A program made the position numbers and the translations under genes. DNA of 12,562 bases, from assembly GCA_964396165.1 (NCBI GenBank), contig CAYNEF010000078.1:1-12562 (forward strand), read 5' to 3'. Below are positions 1 through 6,320 of this stretch, in pieces. How positions within the stretch are numbered: position 1 is the first letter of the stretch; every line of letters begins with the position of its first letter. Under the pieces are notes generated by a model that worked only from the letters and a program-made list of their open reading frames with translations, had not been told where the DNA came from and ran no database searches. The stretch comes from CALCZU01 sp964396165. GTDB lineage: Bacteria; Bdellovibrionota; FAC87; UBA2466.

Positions 1-7
1 AATTGAG

Positions 8-284
8 CTACGCCCCCACAAATAGAAAGTGTCTATCGTTAGAGGTAGTTAGCATACGAACTAACGCGTTGTCTACTGCTAAAGAATCAGCTTGCGGATC
101 ATTTTTCTTAAGAGTCGCTATTTTTGATTCAATATTGAGAACCTTCCTGGATCTGAGGAGCTTTTCGTGCCTAAATTTGGAGCTGATTTTCTTAAATAAT
201 TGATGCGCAGCACATCAAAGCTGGTCATTAGTCAGTAAAGCTGGTGTTCTTTAATAATTCGGATTCGATTACCAGCCCTTTCAA
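8..284 (-). pseudogene. Possible decayed small gene at left edge
   Basis: On the minus strand a GAGGA ribosome-binding-like site (295-291) stands six bases before a TTG at 284. That TTG opens a short frame of 18 codons (KGLVIESELLKNTSFTD after the start) which stops at 230-228. A second frame runs open from 214 to a TAG at 10-8 (68 codons) with no ATG, GTG or TTG near its beginning. It encodes a charged, protein-like string (for example KLLRSRKVLNIESKIATLKK). A broken gene in which a frameshift separates start and body would explain both pieces. A 9-base direct repeat AAAGCTGGT (217-225 and 237-245) lies exactly at the junction and could be a slippage or duplication scar. No family is recognised, and chance open frames remain quite possible. 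Confidence 0.2.
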
Positions 285-317
285 GACTGTTCCTCAATCT
301 TTATTCAAATCATCAGG

Positions 318-391
318 CTCACGTGAGACCGTAACTCGCTTTTCATAGCGGTTGCTTTGTGTACATTGTAAAGCAACTTGCTTAACGCAAT
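318..391. repeat. Cluster of palindromes and competing hairpins upstream of cytochrome gene
   Basis: Several dyads sit side by side. CTCACGTGAG (318-327) is a perfect palindrome. CGCT/AGCG (337-340 and 347-350) can pair. GTTGCTTT (351-358) pairs perfectly with AAAGCAAC (370-377) across an 11-base loop. AAGCAA-C-TTGCTT (371-383) re-uses the right arm of that stem, and TTGC/GCAA (379-382 and 388-391) re-uses part of the next. The arms are mutually exclusive, as in an attenuator-like switch or overlapping operator half-sites. The cluster ends about 58 bases before the ATG at 449. Function is unknown. Confidence 0.4.
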
Positions 392-448
392 GTGATACCC
401 ATCATTCTAACTGCATGCTATGCCTTTCGCACTTTTTAGGAGCATAAA

Positions 449-1756
449 ATGCGTTACTGGATTTTCGTTTTTCTGTTTTGTACCCTGGCCAAAGCAAAAG
501 AACTCACCGCTTTGGAAAAACCTCCGGTCATTAATTTCCAAGGCGTGCGAAAATTGTTACAAAGCCCAGCCAATTGGGAGATTGGGCGATTTCTTTCTCA
601 GTTACCGGTCGCTTATCGTCGGCATTTTGCCCTTCAATACAAGTCTTTTAGCAATCATAGTGCGACTTTCAAATACCCGAGAATTATTTTTTTCGGTCCC
701 GACGCAAAACTTCTCATGGGCGTTTCGGGAAATCCCCTGGATGTGAATTTCGATACCGTCGAGTTTATAGAATACGAGCCGACAAATGCGCGCTACCGCT
801 TTTACAGCGTTCATTTTGAAAAGGAGAAAGAGCCTCAAGTTTTGGAGAACCCTGCCCAGTGCCTGACCTGCCATGGAGGAGATCCCAAACCTAACTGGGA
901 ATCTTACAGCCTGTGGCCCGGCTCGTACGGTAGTCTCCACGATCGCATTCCGTACGGCTCGATTGAAAATACCGAGTTCAAAACTTTTATTAAAACTTAT
1001 CAAGCTTCCCCTCGCTACCAGTCGCTGGTGAAGCCGTTTTACATGGCGAACGGCCCTTCGGAAGAAAAGCAAGACTATTTCATGACCCCGGGTGGAGTCG
1101 GAAGCGGATCGGCCCTATCGATTCTTGCCAACTTCTTAAACCGCGATCGCATTGCTAAGAAAATTGCGGCAAGCCCCATGCATCTGTTTTATCGATCCGC
1201 AATCACAGCTGCATTACTTGGTTGCGAAGGCTCCATTGAGGATTACCTTTCTCCCGAAATGCGGATGAATCAAAAACGCACGTTCCCGGAGAGCGAATCT
1301 AATTTAACCGAATGGTATTTCCAGAACTTTGAGAGACGCATCCGTGTGTCTCAAGAGTACTTAGGGGTAGCTAAAGAATTTATCGTACCGCACGTAAGCA
1401 CCAGCCAGCAAAGGCCCGAAGAAATGCTCCGCATTGCGCGCCTTCGCTATCTATTAGACGATCGCAAAGTCGGTGCACTGGGCTTTAGCCAGTGGTCGCT
1501 CAGCATTTCAAGAACAGCGTTTGACTTTGAAGACGGAGCACACGGCCTCGAAAATCTTATTGGGCACTATATTCCCCTCGCCTATTCTGAAGAGGAGCCC
1601 TTAAGAAAAGCGATACAGATAAAATCGACGCCGTTTGTATTCACTTCTCTAAAAGTAGTGAATGCGCCGTCTAATCCAGAGAACAGCTACCCGCTGGAGA
1701 CATTTCAAGTGGCGCCTGAAATCCGCGCGCAGGTCTGCCCGCAATTGAAGTTCTAG
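449..1756 (+). CDS. Exported mono-heme c-type cytochrome
   Basis: A 435-residue protein. The ATG at 449 follows AGGAG (438-442) with a 6-base spacer, which outweighs an overlapping frame starting at 420. Residues 1-16 form a signal peptide (MRYWIFVFLFCTLAKA) with likely cleavage after the second AKA alanine. The mature protein has one CxxCH heme-attachment site, C138-L-T-C141-H142 (860-874), followed by GGDPKPNW and then WPGSYGS (residues 156-162). M199 (PFYMANG) and M212 (YFMTPGG) are candidate sixth heme ligands. About 135 residues precede the heme site and about 290 follow it, so this is not a minimal cytochrome c; most of the chain must form another domain that I do not recognise. It is probably periplasmic, with an electron-transfer or oxidase-type role. 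The next gene on the same strand, 201 bases on, is also a c-type cytochrome, which suggests a shared process. Confidence 0.85.
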   Translation: MRYWIFVFLFCTLAKAKELTALEKPPVINFQGVRKLLQSPANWEIGRFLSQLPVAYRRHFALQYKSFSNHSATFKYPRIIFFGPDAKLLMGVSGNPLDVNFDTVEFIEYEPTNARYRFYSVHFEKEKEPQVLENPAQCLTCHGGDPKPNWESYSLWPGSYGSLHDRIPYGSIENTEFKTFIKTYQASPRYQSLVKPFYMANGPSEEKQDYFMTPGGVGSGSALSILANFLNRDRIAKKIAASPMHLFYRSAITAALLGCEGSIEDYLSPEMRMNQKRTFPESESNLTEWYFQNFERRIRVSQEYLGVAKEFIVPHVSTSQQRPEEMLRIARLRYLLDDRKVGALGFSQWSLSISRTAFDFEDGAHGLENLIGHYIPLAYSEEEPLRKAIQIKSTPFVFTSLKVVNAPSNPENSYPLETFQVAPEIRAQVCPQLKF

Positions 1757-1891
1757 CCGCGCTTTTTCTGTGTTTTTTTCGGTTGAGGGTAGCTTATCGA
1801 TTGTCGTATACGGGCATAGCTACAGCGGCTTTACTTCGCTCCTACCTCCTAAGTATTTGTAGTTCCTACACTAGTAGGCTTGTGCCAATTA

Positions 1892-1897
1892 TATAAG
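1892..1897 (+). promoter_or_regulatory. Candidate -10 box for the di-heme cytochrome gene
   Basis: TATAAG matches the bacterial -10 consensus at five of six positions and lies about 60 bases before the ATG at 1958. No convincing -35 is visible 16-18 bases upstream. If real, transcription would begin near 1904, which excludes in-frame starts at 1880 and 1898 for the following gene. Confidence 0.3.
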
Positions 1898-1957
1898 ATG
1901 CACCCTCCATGGTTTCTAAACATAATGAGTTTGGATAACGGATCTCAGGGGGTAACA

Positions 1958-4156
1958 ATGCATTTAACAACTTTTTTATTTTTTTCGTCTCTCGCGTTGT
2001 TTAGTTTTCAGAAAAGTAGTTTTGCTGAGCAAATAAGTCATGGGAACAGCGACAGGTCAGTGAGCACTTCAGCTGCAAACATAAGTTATCTCGCACAATG
2101 TACTGAAGAAAAAAATAGGGCGATTGCTTTGAGTCTGGGAATTAAAAGTCCTGACATACAGAAGAGACAGGAACTTTTCAAGGAAGTAAAAGCCATATTA
2201 GGGAAAAGCGAACACAAATGCACAACTTGCCACTCGGAAGGTAGTAAAGAAGGCACGAAACTCTTTACCGATATTCTTAACGTGAATGAGTTAATCTCGA
2301 AGGGGTTAATTAACACTGAAAAACCTGAGCTATCAAAACTTCATCTTGCACTTATTGATAATGACATGCCTCTTGATGGAACAGCTTTAGATGCCAAAGA
2401 AAAGGCAAAAATTTTTGACTGGATTAAGCAAGGTGCGCCCAATGAAAACGGGATACGCGCGAAAGACCTGGCTGTCGGCTTTGTGACAGAAGAAGATAAG
2501 CTGCTTTGTATGGCAAAAGACTTAAATAAAATCCCAAAAGAAGATCAGCGTTTTATTCGCTACTTTTCTCTCACACACGTTTACAACGCCGGCAAAAGTA
2601 CGGAAGAGAGTCAGGTGGCGATAAACAGACTAATGAATTCCCTCTCATGGAATAAAAAACTGGTGGCTCCTACTAAAGTCGACGGACTTGGCACACTCTT
2701 AAGGATTGATTTAAGGGATTACGGGTGGAATGAAAGTAAATGGGATTTAGTCCAGAAAAAAAATCCTTATTCGATAGAGTTCACTTCTCCCACTGCAAAA
2801 GGCATTTATGAAAAGACTTTGGCTGTGTATCCCGATGTACGCGGAGACTGGTTCGTGTTTTCAGCAAGTAAACCTCCCTTGTACCATGACCTTCTTGATT
2901 TGCCTGGAGGCGATAATGCCCCAGGAGCAGAGAAAAAACTGGCGAAGCTTCTAGGTGTGGATTCAGATACCAGCCGCAACGTAAATGAACACTTTTCAGT
3001 CGGAGTACGACAATCCGGTGTTTCTATCAATAACCGTGCTTACCACCGGTCTCCAACAGTAGATCCGAAAGACTCTAAGCGCGTGATCGGCTACTTCTAT
3101 TCCAGTGATGATTTTTCAAGTAGCGACGGGAATCAAAGTATTTTTGCACACCCCGGCGATTATCAGAAAAACGGGGGAGAGTTCATCGGTTCTATTCCGA
3201 AGGAAAACTCAAAAGGGGAAAAAATGAATGCGCAAGTATACCTACTTGCAAACGATAAAGGCGTACGTTTGGATGATGTAGACACAAACTTAGGAATTGT
3301 CTCCCACCCTAAAAGAGTGAGAAATAATTTTCGGGTTGCTAATGGTGTTTCCTGCTTCGATTGCCACGAACGCTTGGGCTCAGGAATTATCTCCACAGCT
3401 AACCCTCTTGCAGATCATGTCAAAAATAATATTCACGAACTTTTAAAAGGTAAACAACCTGTAAAGATACTCGAGCAGTTTAAGCCGGACTCCGCAATTA
3501 AACCTATTTTCTCAAAAGATCAAGCTCTGTACAAAAAATTCATGGATGAAACAGGTGGCAAACCTGGAATTATTTTTGATGTTGCCACTGAATTTGAGGA
3601 CGATATGACAGAAGTTCAAGTCGCGAGCGAACTCGGTCTGACTCTCAATGATTTCAGAGAAAAGGTAGCAAAAGATCCAACCTTAAAAACAAAGCTCGCT
3701 TTTGACTCTGCTGGCGTTTTGTCGCGTAAAACATTTTTGAAGGAATTTAGAGATGTAGTAGGCTTATTGGCATTAGGTGGAGTCGTAGTAAGTAATCCTG
3801 TAGTTAAAACTAATACAGTCGTAACGCCTCCCGTAGTGGATGATGGCCCGGGAGTAATCATTCCTGCGCTAGTAAAGAAACCGAGAGCTTCGCAGAATTA
3901 TACTCCGGTTGCTCCGCCTGCACCGCTAACACCTCCACCCGCAATTGTGCCGGCAAGAGATTATTCAAAACCGAGAGTTTCGCAGAATTATACTCCACCT
4001 GCTCCGGTAGCACCTCCACCTGCAGTGGATGATGGCCCGGGAGTAATTATTCCTGCGCTAATAAAGAAACCGAGAGCTTCGCAGAATTATACTCCGGATG
4101 CACCGCCTGCTCCGGTAGCACCTCCACCTGCAATTGTGCCGGCAAGACGATATTAG
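1958..4156 (+). CDS. Exported di-heme c-type cytochrome with proline-rich repeat tail
   Basis: A 732-residue protein from the ATG at 1958, chosen because AGGGGG (1947-1952) stands 5 bases upstream and a signal peptide begins at once (residues 1-23, cleavage near SSFA-EQ). The n-region lacks Lys or Arg, which is unusual. Order of parts: a cytochrome c domain with C88-T-T-C91-H92 and likely Met ligand M137 (DNDMPLDG); a central region with SLSWNKK (229-235), LRIDLRDYGW (248-257) and DWFVFSASKPPLYHDLLDLP (297-316); a second heme site C466-F-D-C469-H470 preceded by NGVS; then, from about residue 620, a Pro/Ala-rich tail of repeats (VDDGPGVIIPAL, KPRASQNYTP three times, IVPAR). From memory, the central region and the NGVSC-x-x-CH site resemble large heme proteins of planctomycetes and myxobacteria with no assigned role. 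It is probably periplasmic or surface-exposed. Confidence 0.85.
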   Translation: MHLTTFLFFSSLALFSFQKSSFAEQISHGNSDRSVSTSAANISYLAQCTEEKNRAIALSLGIKSPDIQKRQELFKEVKAILGKSEHKCTTCHSEGSKEGTKLFTDILNVNELISKGLINTEKPELSKLHLALIDNDMPLDGTALDAKEKAKIFDWIKQGAPNENGIRAKDLAVGFVTEEDKLLCMAKDLNKIPKEDQRFIRYFSLTHVYNAGKSTEESQVAINRLMNSLSWNKKLVAPTKVDGLGTLLRIDLRDYGWNESKWDLVQKKNPYSIEFTSPTAKGIYEKTLAVYPDVRGDWFVFSASKPPLYHDLLDLPGGDNAPGAEKKLAKLLGVDSDTSRNVNEHFSVGVRQSGVSINNRAYHRSPTVDPKDSKRVIGYFYSSDDFSSSDGNQSIFAHPGDYQKNGGEFIGSIPKENSKGEKMNAQVYLLANDKGVRLDDVDTNLGIVSHPKRVRNNFRVANGVSCFDCHERLGSGIISTANPLADHVKNNIHELLKGKQPVKILEQFKPDSAIKPIFSKDQALYKKFMDETGGKPGIIFDVATEFEDDMTEVQVASELGLTLNDFREKVAKDPTLKTKLAFDSAGVLSRKTFLKEFRDVVGLLALGGVVVSNPVVKTNTVVTPPVVDDGPGVIIPALVKKPRASQNYTPVAPPAPLTPPPAIVPARDYSKPRVSQNYTPPAPVAPPPAVDDGPGVIIPALIKKPRASQNYTPDAPPAPVAPPPAIVPARRY
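3836..4156 (+). repeat. In-frame 189-base tandem duplication in cytochrome tail
   Basis: GTGGATGATGGCCCGGGAGT occurs at 3836 and again at 4025, a period of 189 bases or exactly 63 codons. Copies 3836-3958 and 4025-4147 differ at 8 of 123 positions by hand count, and at only 2 of the first 72. Similarity stops after GGCAAGA, nine bases before the stop codon. A shorter unit encoding KPR(A/V)SQNYTP occurs at 3878, 3968 and 4067, and a 27-base block identical to part of copy 2 lies at 3998-4024, so the array is a mosaic. The repeat keeps the reading frame. Confidence 0.9.
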
Positions 4157-4529
4157 CAATTGTAGGGCAAAGGCACGGCTTTACTTTGCTACGTTTTTCT
4201 CGCTTTTGGTGCTTAGCACTTTGGGTTTTTCGGATGTTACGGTGAATATCGACGGTGAGGTCTACCAATGTACTCCTGGAGGAATTTCACCCGAAAATAA
4301 ATTGGTCGTAACAATGTACAATGAACGCGACTGCCGCGGTCCGGTAGTAATGAGTGTAACTGTAGATTCTACCCACTCCAACTCGGTAAATTTGCAAAAG
4401 TGCCTCAATGTCGCAGCACTTTACGAAAACTATAACGTACGCGGCTACACTGTTGGAAATACTTCCTGCCGATCAGTGGCGGGCGCCGCTATCGTTACCA
4501 AAGAAGCCTGCCAAAATATTTTCCGATAG
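4134..4529 (+). CDS. Small exported cysteine-containing protein, start uncertain
   Basis: The frame holds 131 codons if read from the TTG at 4134, which overlaps the end of the cytochrome gene by 23 bases in another frame. There is no ATG or GTG before the hydrophobic segment, and no good ribosome-binding site ahead of the TTG, so translation would rest on coupling to the upstream gene. Residues 12-33 read as a signal peptide (RAKARLYFATFF, then SLLVLSTLGFS) with cleavage near GFS-DVTV. The mature part of about 98 residues has five cysteines (46, 67, 90, 112, 126), suggesting disulfides outside the cytoplasm. No family is recognised. The lack of a proper start next to a duplicated repeat suggests the 5' end may have been overwritten when the neighbour's tail expanded; the gene may be poorly expressed or lost. 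Confidence 0.6.
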   Translation: MCRQDDISNCRAKARLYFATFFSLLVLSTLGFSDVTVNIDGEVYQCTPGGISPENKLVVTMYNERDCRGPVVMSVTVDSTHSNSVNLQKCLNVAALYENYNVRGYTVGNTSCRSVAGAAIVTKEACQNIFR

Positions 4530-4632
4530 CAGAAAAACGAAATTTTTGTGCGCAGCATACACCGTTAATAACTCTTAAACGTCTTTCGCAGGCATTCAGA
4601 TCAACATCTCCTTCGAAAGTTATAGGTCGATG

Positions 4633-4663
4633 AACAGCCCTCGAGGAAACCTCGAGAGCTGTT
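4633..4663. terminator. Strong hairpin between converging genes
   Basis: AACAGC-C-CTCGAGG, loop AAA, CCTCGAG-A-GCTGTT: a 13-pair stem with one internal C/A mismatch. It starts 7 bases past the stop of the minus-strand gene (4670) and about 100 bases past the stop of the plus-strand gene (4529). No long T-run follows on either strand (GAATTTC on the plus strand), so it may end transcription weakly or protect 3' ends. The position fits a bidirectional terminator. Confidence 0.65.
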
Positions 4664-4669
4664 GAATTT

Positions 4670-5167
4670 CTACGGGACTGTGATTCCGTCTTCGTAATAC
4701 AATTCGAACATACACGTCTCAACATACGGACGGTGTTTAAATACCGTCAATATTCCAGTCGCATACGCGCCTAGACCACCGTTCACAGTGAAAACATGTT
4801 TCAACCATCCCGGCCGATTAGGATCTGTGCTTAGCTCGCTCGATTCCAAACGCGTTGCTTGCTGCACCGGCATATTCGGATAGGCCTGTACTATTCCCGT
4901 AAAGGGGAAATCGTTGTAGTTAGAAATAGCGAGTACGCATCCTTTCGCTTGGGATTTTGGTCCCAAAAGGATCGTAAAACTTTTCACCATCTTAGGGGAG
5001 TTTTCAAACACACCCGTTTTTGGGTTAAAGCCAAGGTTAATATTAGCAAGATCCTTTGTACCCGTGTAGCTTGTCAAAATGCTCGAGTTGTTACGGACAT
5101 ACAAATTATTTCTTGCCTCGGCAGCGCCGATCCAAACTAATGAAAAAATAATAACTAAACGAAACAT
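4670..5167 (-). CDS. Small exported protein of unknown function
   Basis: A 165-residue protein. An ATG at 5176 directly abuts the AAAGGA ribosome-binding site (5182-5177), so the in-frame ATG at 5167, nine bases further on, is the better start. Residues 1-18 form a signal peptide (MFRLVIIFSLVWIGAAEA, cleavage before RNNLY). The mature chain looks beta-rich, with alternating hydrophobic stretches such as SFTILLGP and HVFTVNGGLGAYATGILTVF, and has two cysteines (77 and 152) that could pair. It is the second gene of a probable two-gene operon: the upstream gene ends 27 bases before this start. No family is recognised. A secreted or periplasmic beta-sandwich protein is a guess. Confidence 0.75.
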   Translation of the reverse strand: MFRLVIIFSLVWIGAAEARNNLYVRNNSSILTSYTGTKDLANINLGFNPKTGVFENSPKMVKSFTILLGPKSQAKGCVLAISNYNDFPFTGIVQAYPNMPVQQATRLESSELSTDPNRPGWLKHVFTVNGGLGAYATGILTVFKHRPYVETCMFELYYEDGITVP

Positions 5168-5194
5168 AAAATTCATCCTTTCTATTATTGTAAA

Positions 5195-5518
5195 TTAGGC
5201 GCCTTCTACCGGCAGCTCTTCAGGGATACCGAAAAAATGTTCAGGAGAAACGAGGAGCACTCCCTTTACATTTTTCAAACGGTCAAAATTTGCTGGAGAA
5301 ACTTTTCCAATCACCGCACCCAAATCTTTTAAAACATCCTCTATGATCATGCCTTCACGTTTTAGCCCTTCAACCGCAGTAGCTCTGCAAAGATCTGCGC
5401 TGCTGGAATGGCCAGTACACTCGTCTATGAGCGTAACGTTTACGCCCATAAGTGTAGTGGGATGCGCTAATGCGAATGGGGCCGAAATAATTAGACAACT
5501 GAGTAGGAAACGCTTCAT
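5195..5518 (-). CDS. Small exported protein, possible inhibitor-I9-like fold
   Basis: A 107-residue protein with a textbook start: GGAGG (5529-5525) and a 6-base spacer before the ATG at 5518. Residues 1-18 (MKRFLLSCLIISAPFALA) are a signal peptide, cleaved before HPTT. The mature part has two cysteines (DEC and DLC, flanking a loop). It reads as strand (VNVTLI), helix (RATAVEGLKREG), strands (MIIEDVLKDLGAVIGKV), helix (SPANFDRLKNVKG), strand (VLLVSPEH). That order and the GKVSPANFDRLKNVKGVLLV pattern recall subtilisin propeptide/inhibitor I9 domains, but this is inferred by eye. It is first in an operon with the gene at 4670-5167 and divergent from the TetR gene, with which it shares a promoter region. 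Confidence 0.8.
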   Translation of the reverse strand: MKRFLLSCLIISAPFALAHPTTLMGVNVTLIDECTGHSSSADLCRATAVEGLKREGMIIEDVLKDLGAVIGKVSPANFDRLKNVKGVLLVSPEHFFGIPEELPVEGA

Positions 5519-5588
5519 AAGTAACCTCCAAGTAAAGCGTTGATTTTATTACTGAATCCTTACACAAGGGCTCAGTGAGAACGTGCTA

Positions 5589-5617
5589 TACATAAAGGAA
5601 TTTGCACATCGTGTCAA
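5589..5617 (-). promoter_or_regulatory. Promoter of the secreted-protein pair
   Basis: On the minus strand a perfect -35 TTGACA (5617-5612) is followed after 17 bases by TATGTA (5594-5589), a modest -10 box. Transcription would begin near 5582, about 63 bases before the ATG at 5518. The -35 lies inside the spacer of the opposing promoter at 5602-5631. Confidence 0.5.
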
Positions 5618-5631
5618 TATTTTTTTACAAT
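5602..5631 (+). promoter_or_regulatory. Promoter of the TetR-family gene
   Basis: TTGCAC (5602-5607) and TACAAT (5626-5631), spaced 18 bases apart, each match the consensus well (four and five of six). Transcription would begin near 5638, about 53 bases before the ATG at 5691. The -10 box overlaps a 9-base palindrome TACA-A-TGTA (5626-5634). Confidence 0.5.
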
Positions 5632-5690
5632 GTATAAATATTTTTAGTCAAATTGATTTAATTTTTACCGCAGCGTACCGAAGAGTATTT

Positions 5691-6320
5691 ATGGCTAAAA
5701 AGATAAAAAAAGCGAAGCCTCCTAAAAAAGATAAAAGCCAGGAAATCATCGCGGCTGCTATCGAGAGCCTGGCAACACAAGGCTGGGAAAACACAACGTT
5801 TGATAGTTTAGGAAAAGAACTCGGCATGCAACGCACGCATGTTGCCTACTACTTCCCTACGAAACGCGAGCTTATGGAAGCCGTCATGGCGCACATTTCT
5901 GCGAACGCCCAAAGGATGACGATCGAACAAGTGATGCGAGCGACCACCCCACAAGAAACGGTGCGGGCGATTGTTGCAAGTGCCTTCGACTGGGCAGACG
6001 CATTTCCGAAACATGCAAAGGTGATGGGAGTTTTCTACCATCTCTGCGCGATCGATTCGGGCTTAAGAAAGAAACATTCGGAAATCCGTGCTGTAGGTTT
6101 AAATCGTCTGAGCGTCTGCATGATGCCCTTTTCAAATGTGACCGACGCAGAAAAAGCAAACGCCCACCGCGTAGCCCACCACGTACAATCGCTCATCACG
6201 GGCAAATTATTCGAATATTTTGCGACCGAACCACTCTATTCTCTAAAGGATCTAAAAGAACAGACTTTAGAGGTCACATCACTTCTCATTGCCAATCTTA
6301 AAGGAACAAACCAACAATGA
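5691..6320 (+). CDS. TetR/AcrR-family transcriptional regulator
   Basis: A 209-residue protein from the ATG at 5691 (AAGAG 5 bases upstream). The in-frame start at 5583 would add 36 residues and lies ahead of the predicted promoter. After a lysine-rich N-terminal arm (residues 2-16) comes a TetR DNA-binding domain: helix 1 (QEIIAAAIESLATQGW), then the helix-turn-helix TFDSLGKELGMQRTHVAYYF (residues 36-55) and PTKRELMEAVM. The rest is helical and would form the dimer and ligand pocket. Length is typical. It probably represses its own operon, being coupled by an ATGA overlap to the exported protein at 6317, and the divergent pair of secreted proteins. The inducer cannot be told. The lysine-rich arm suggests extra contacts to the AT-rich operator region. 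Confidence 0.9.
   Translation: MAKKIKKAKPPKKDKSQEIIAAAIESLATQGWENTTFDSLGKELGMQRTHVAYYFPTKRELMEAVMAHISANAQRMTIEQVMRATTPQETVRAIVASAFDWADAFPKHAKVMGVFYHLCAIDSGLRKKHSEIRAVGLNRLSVCMMPFSNVTDAEKANAHRVAHHVQSLITGKLFEYFATEPLYSLKDLKEQTLEVTSLLIANLKGTNQQ

Larger units (their letters stand above)
1..448. other. Gene-poor left flank
   Basis: This 448-base stretch holds no intact gene that I can support. Its contents are the possible decayed minus-strand gene (8-284), a perfect 10-base palindrome CTCACGTGAG (318-327), and a group of overlapping inverted repeats (337-391) that forms the upstream region of the cytochrome gene at 449. A plus-strand open frame at 3-203 starts with TTG, has no ribosome-binding site, and reads like the complement of the minus-strand frame. 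Confidence 0.6.
5587..5636. promoter_or_regulatory. Candidate operator half-sites in divergent promoter region
   Basis: TATACAT (5587-5593) and ATGTATA (5630-5636) are exact inverted copies 36 bases apart, and each overlaps the -10 box of one of the two divergent promoters. The right one also overlaps the palindrome TACAATGTA (5626-5634). The divergent TetR-type gene makes these natural operator candidates, although a single TetR dimer usually covers a shorter palindrome. Confidence 0.35.

Noticed and set aside
602..1072. Open frame of 156 codons on the minus strand
   Set aside because: It is antisense to the cytochrome gene with its signal peptide and CxxCH site; the composition reads as a shadow.
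1757..1780. Rho-independent terminator after the first cytochrome gene
   Set aside because: T-runs are present, but no stable hairpin stands directly before them; the only matching arms (GCGCG and CGCGC) are too far apart.
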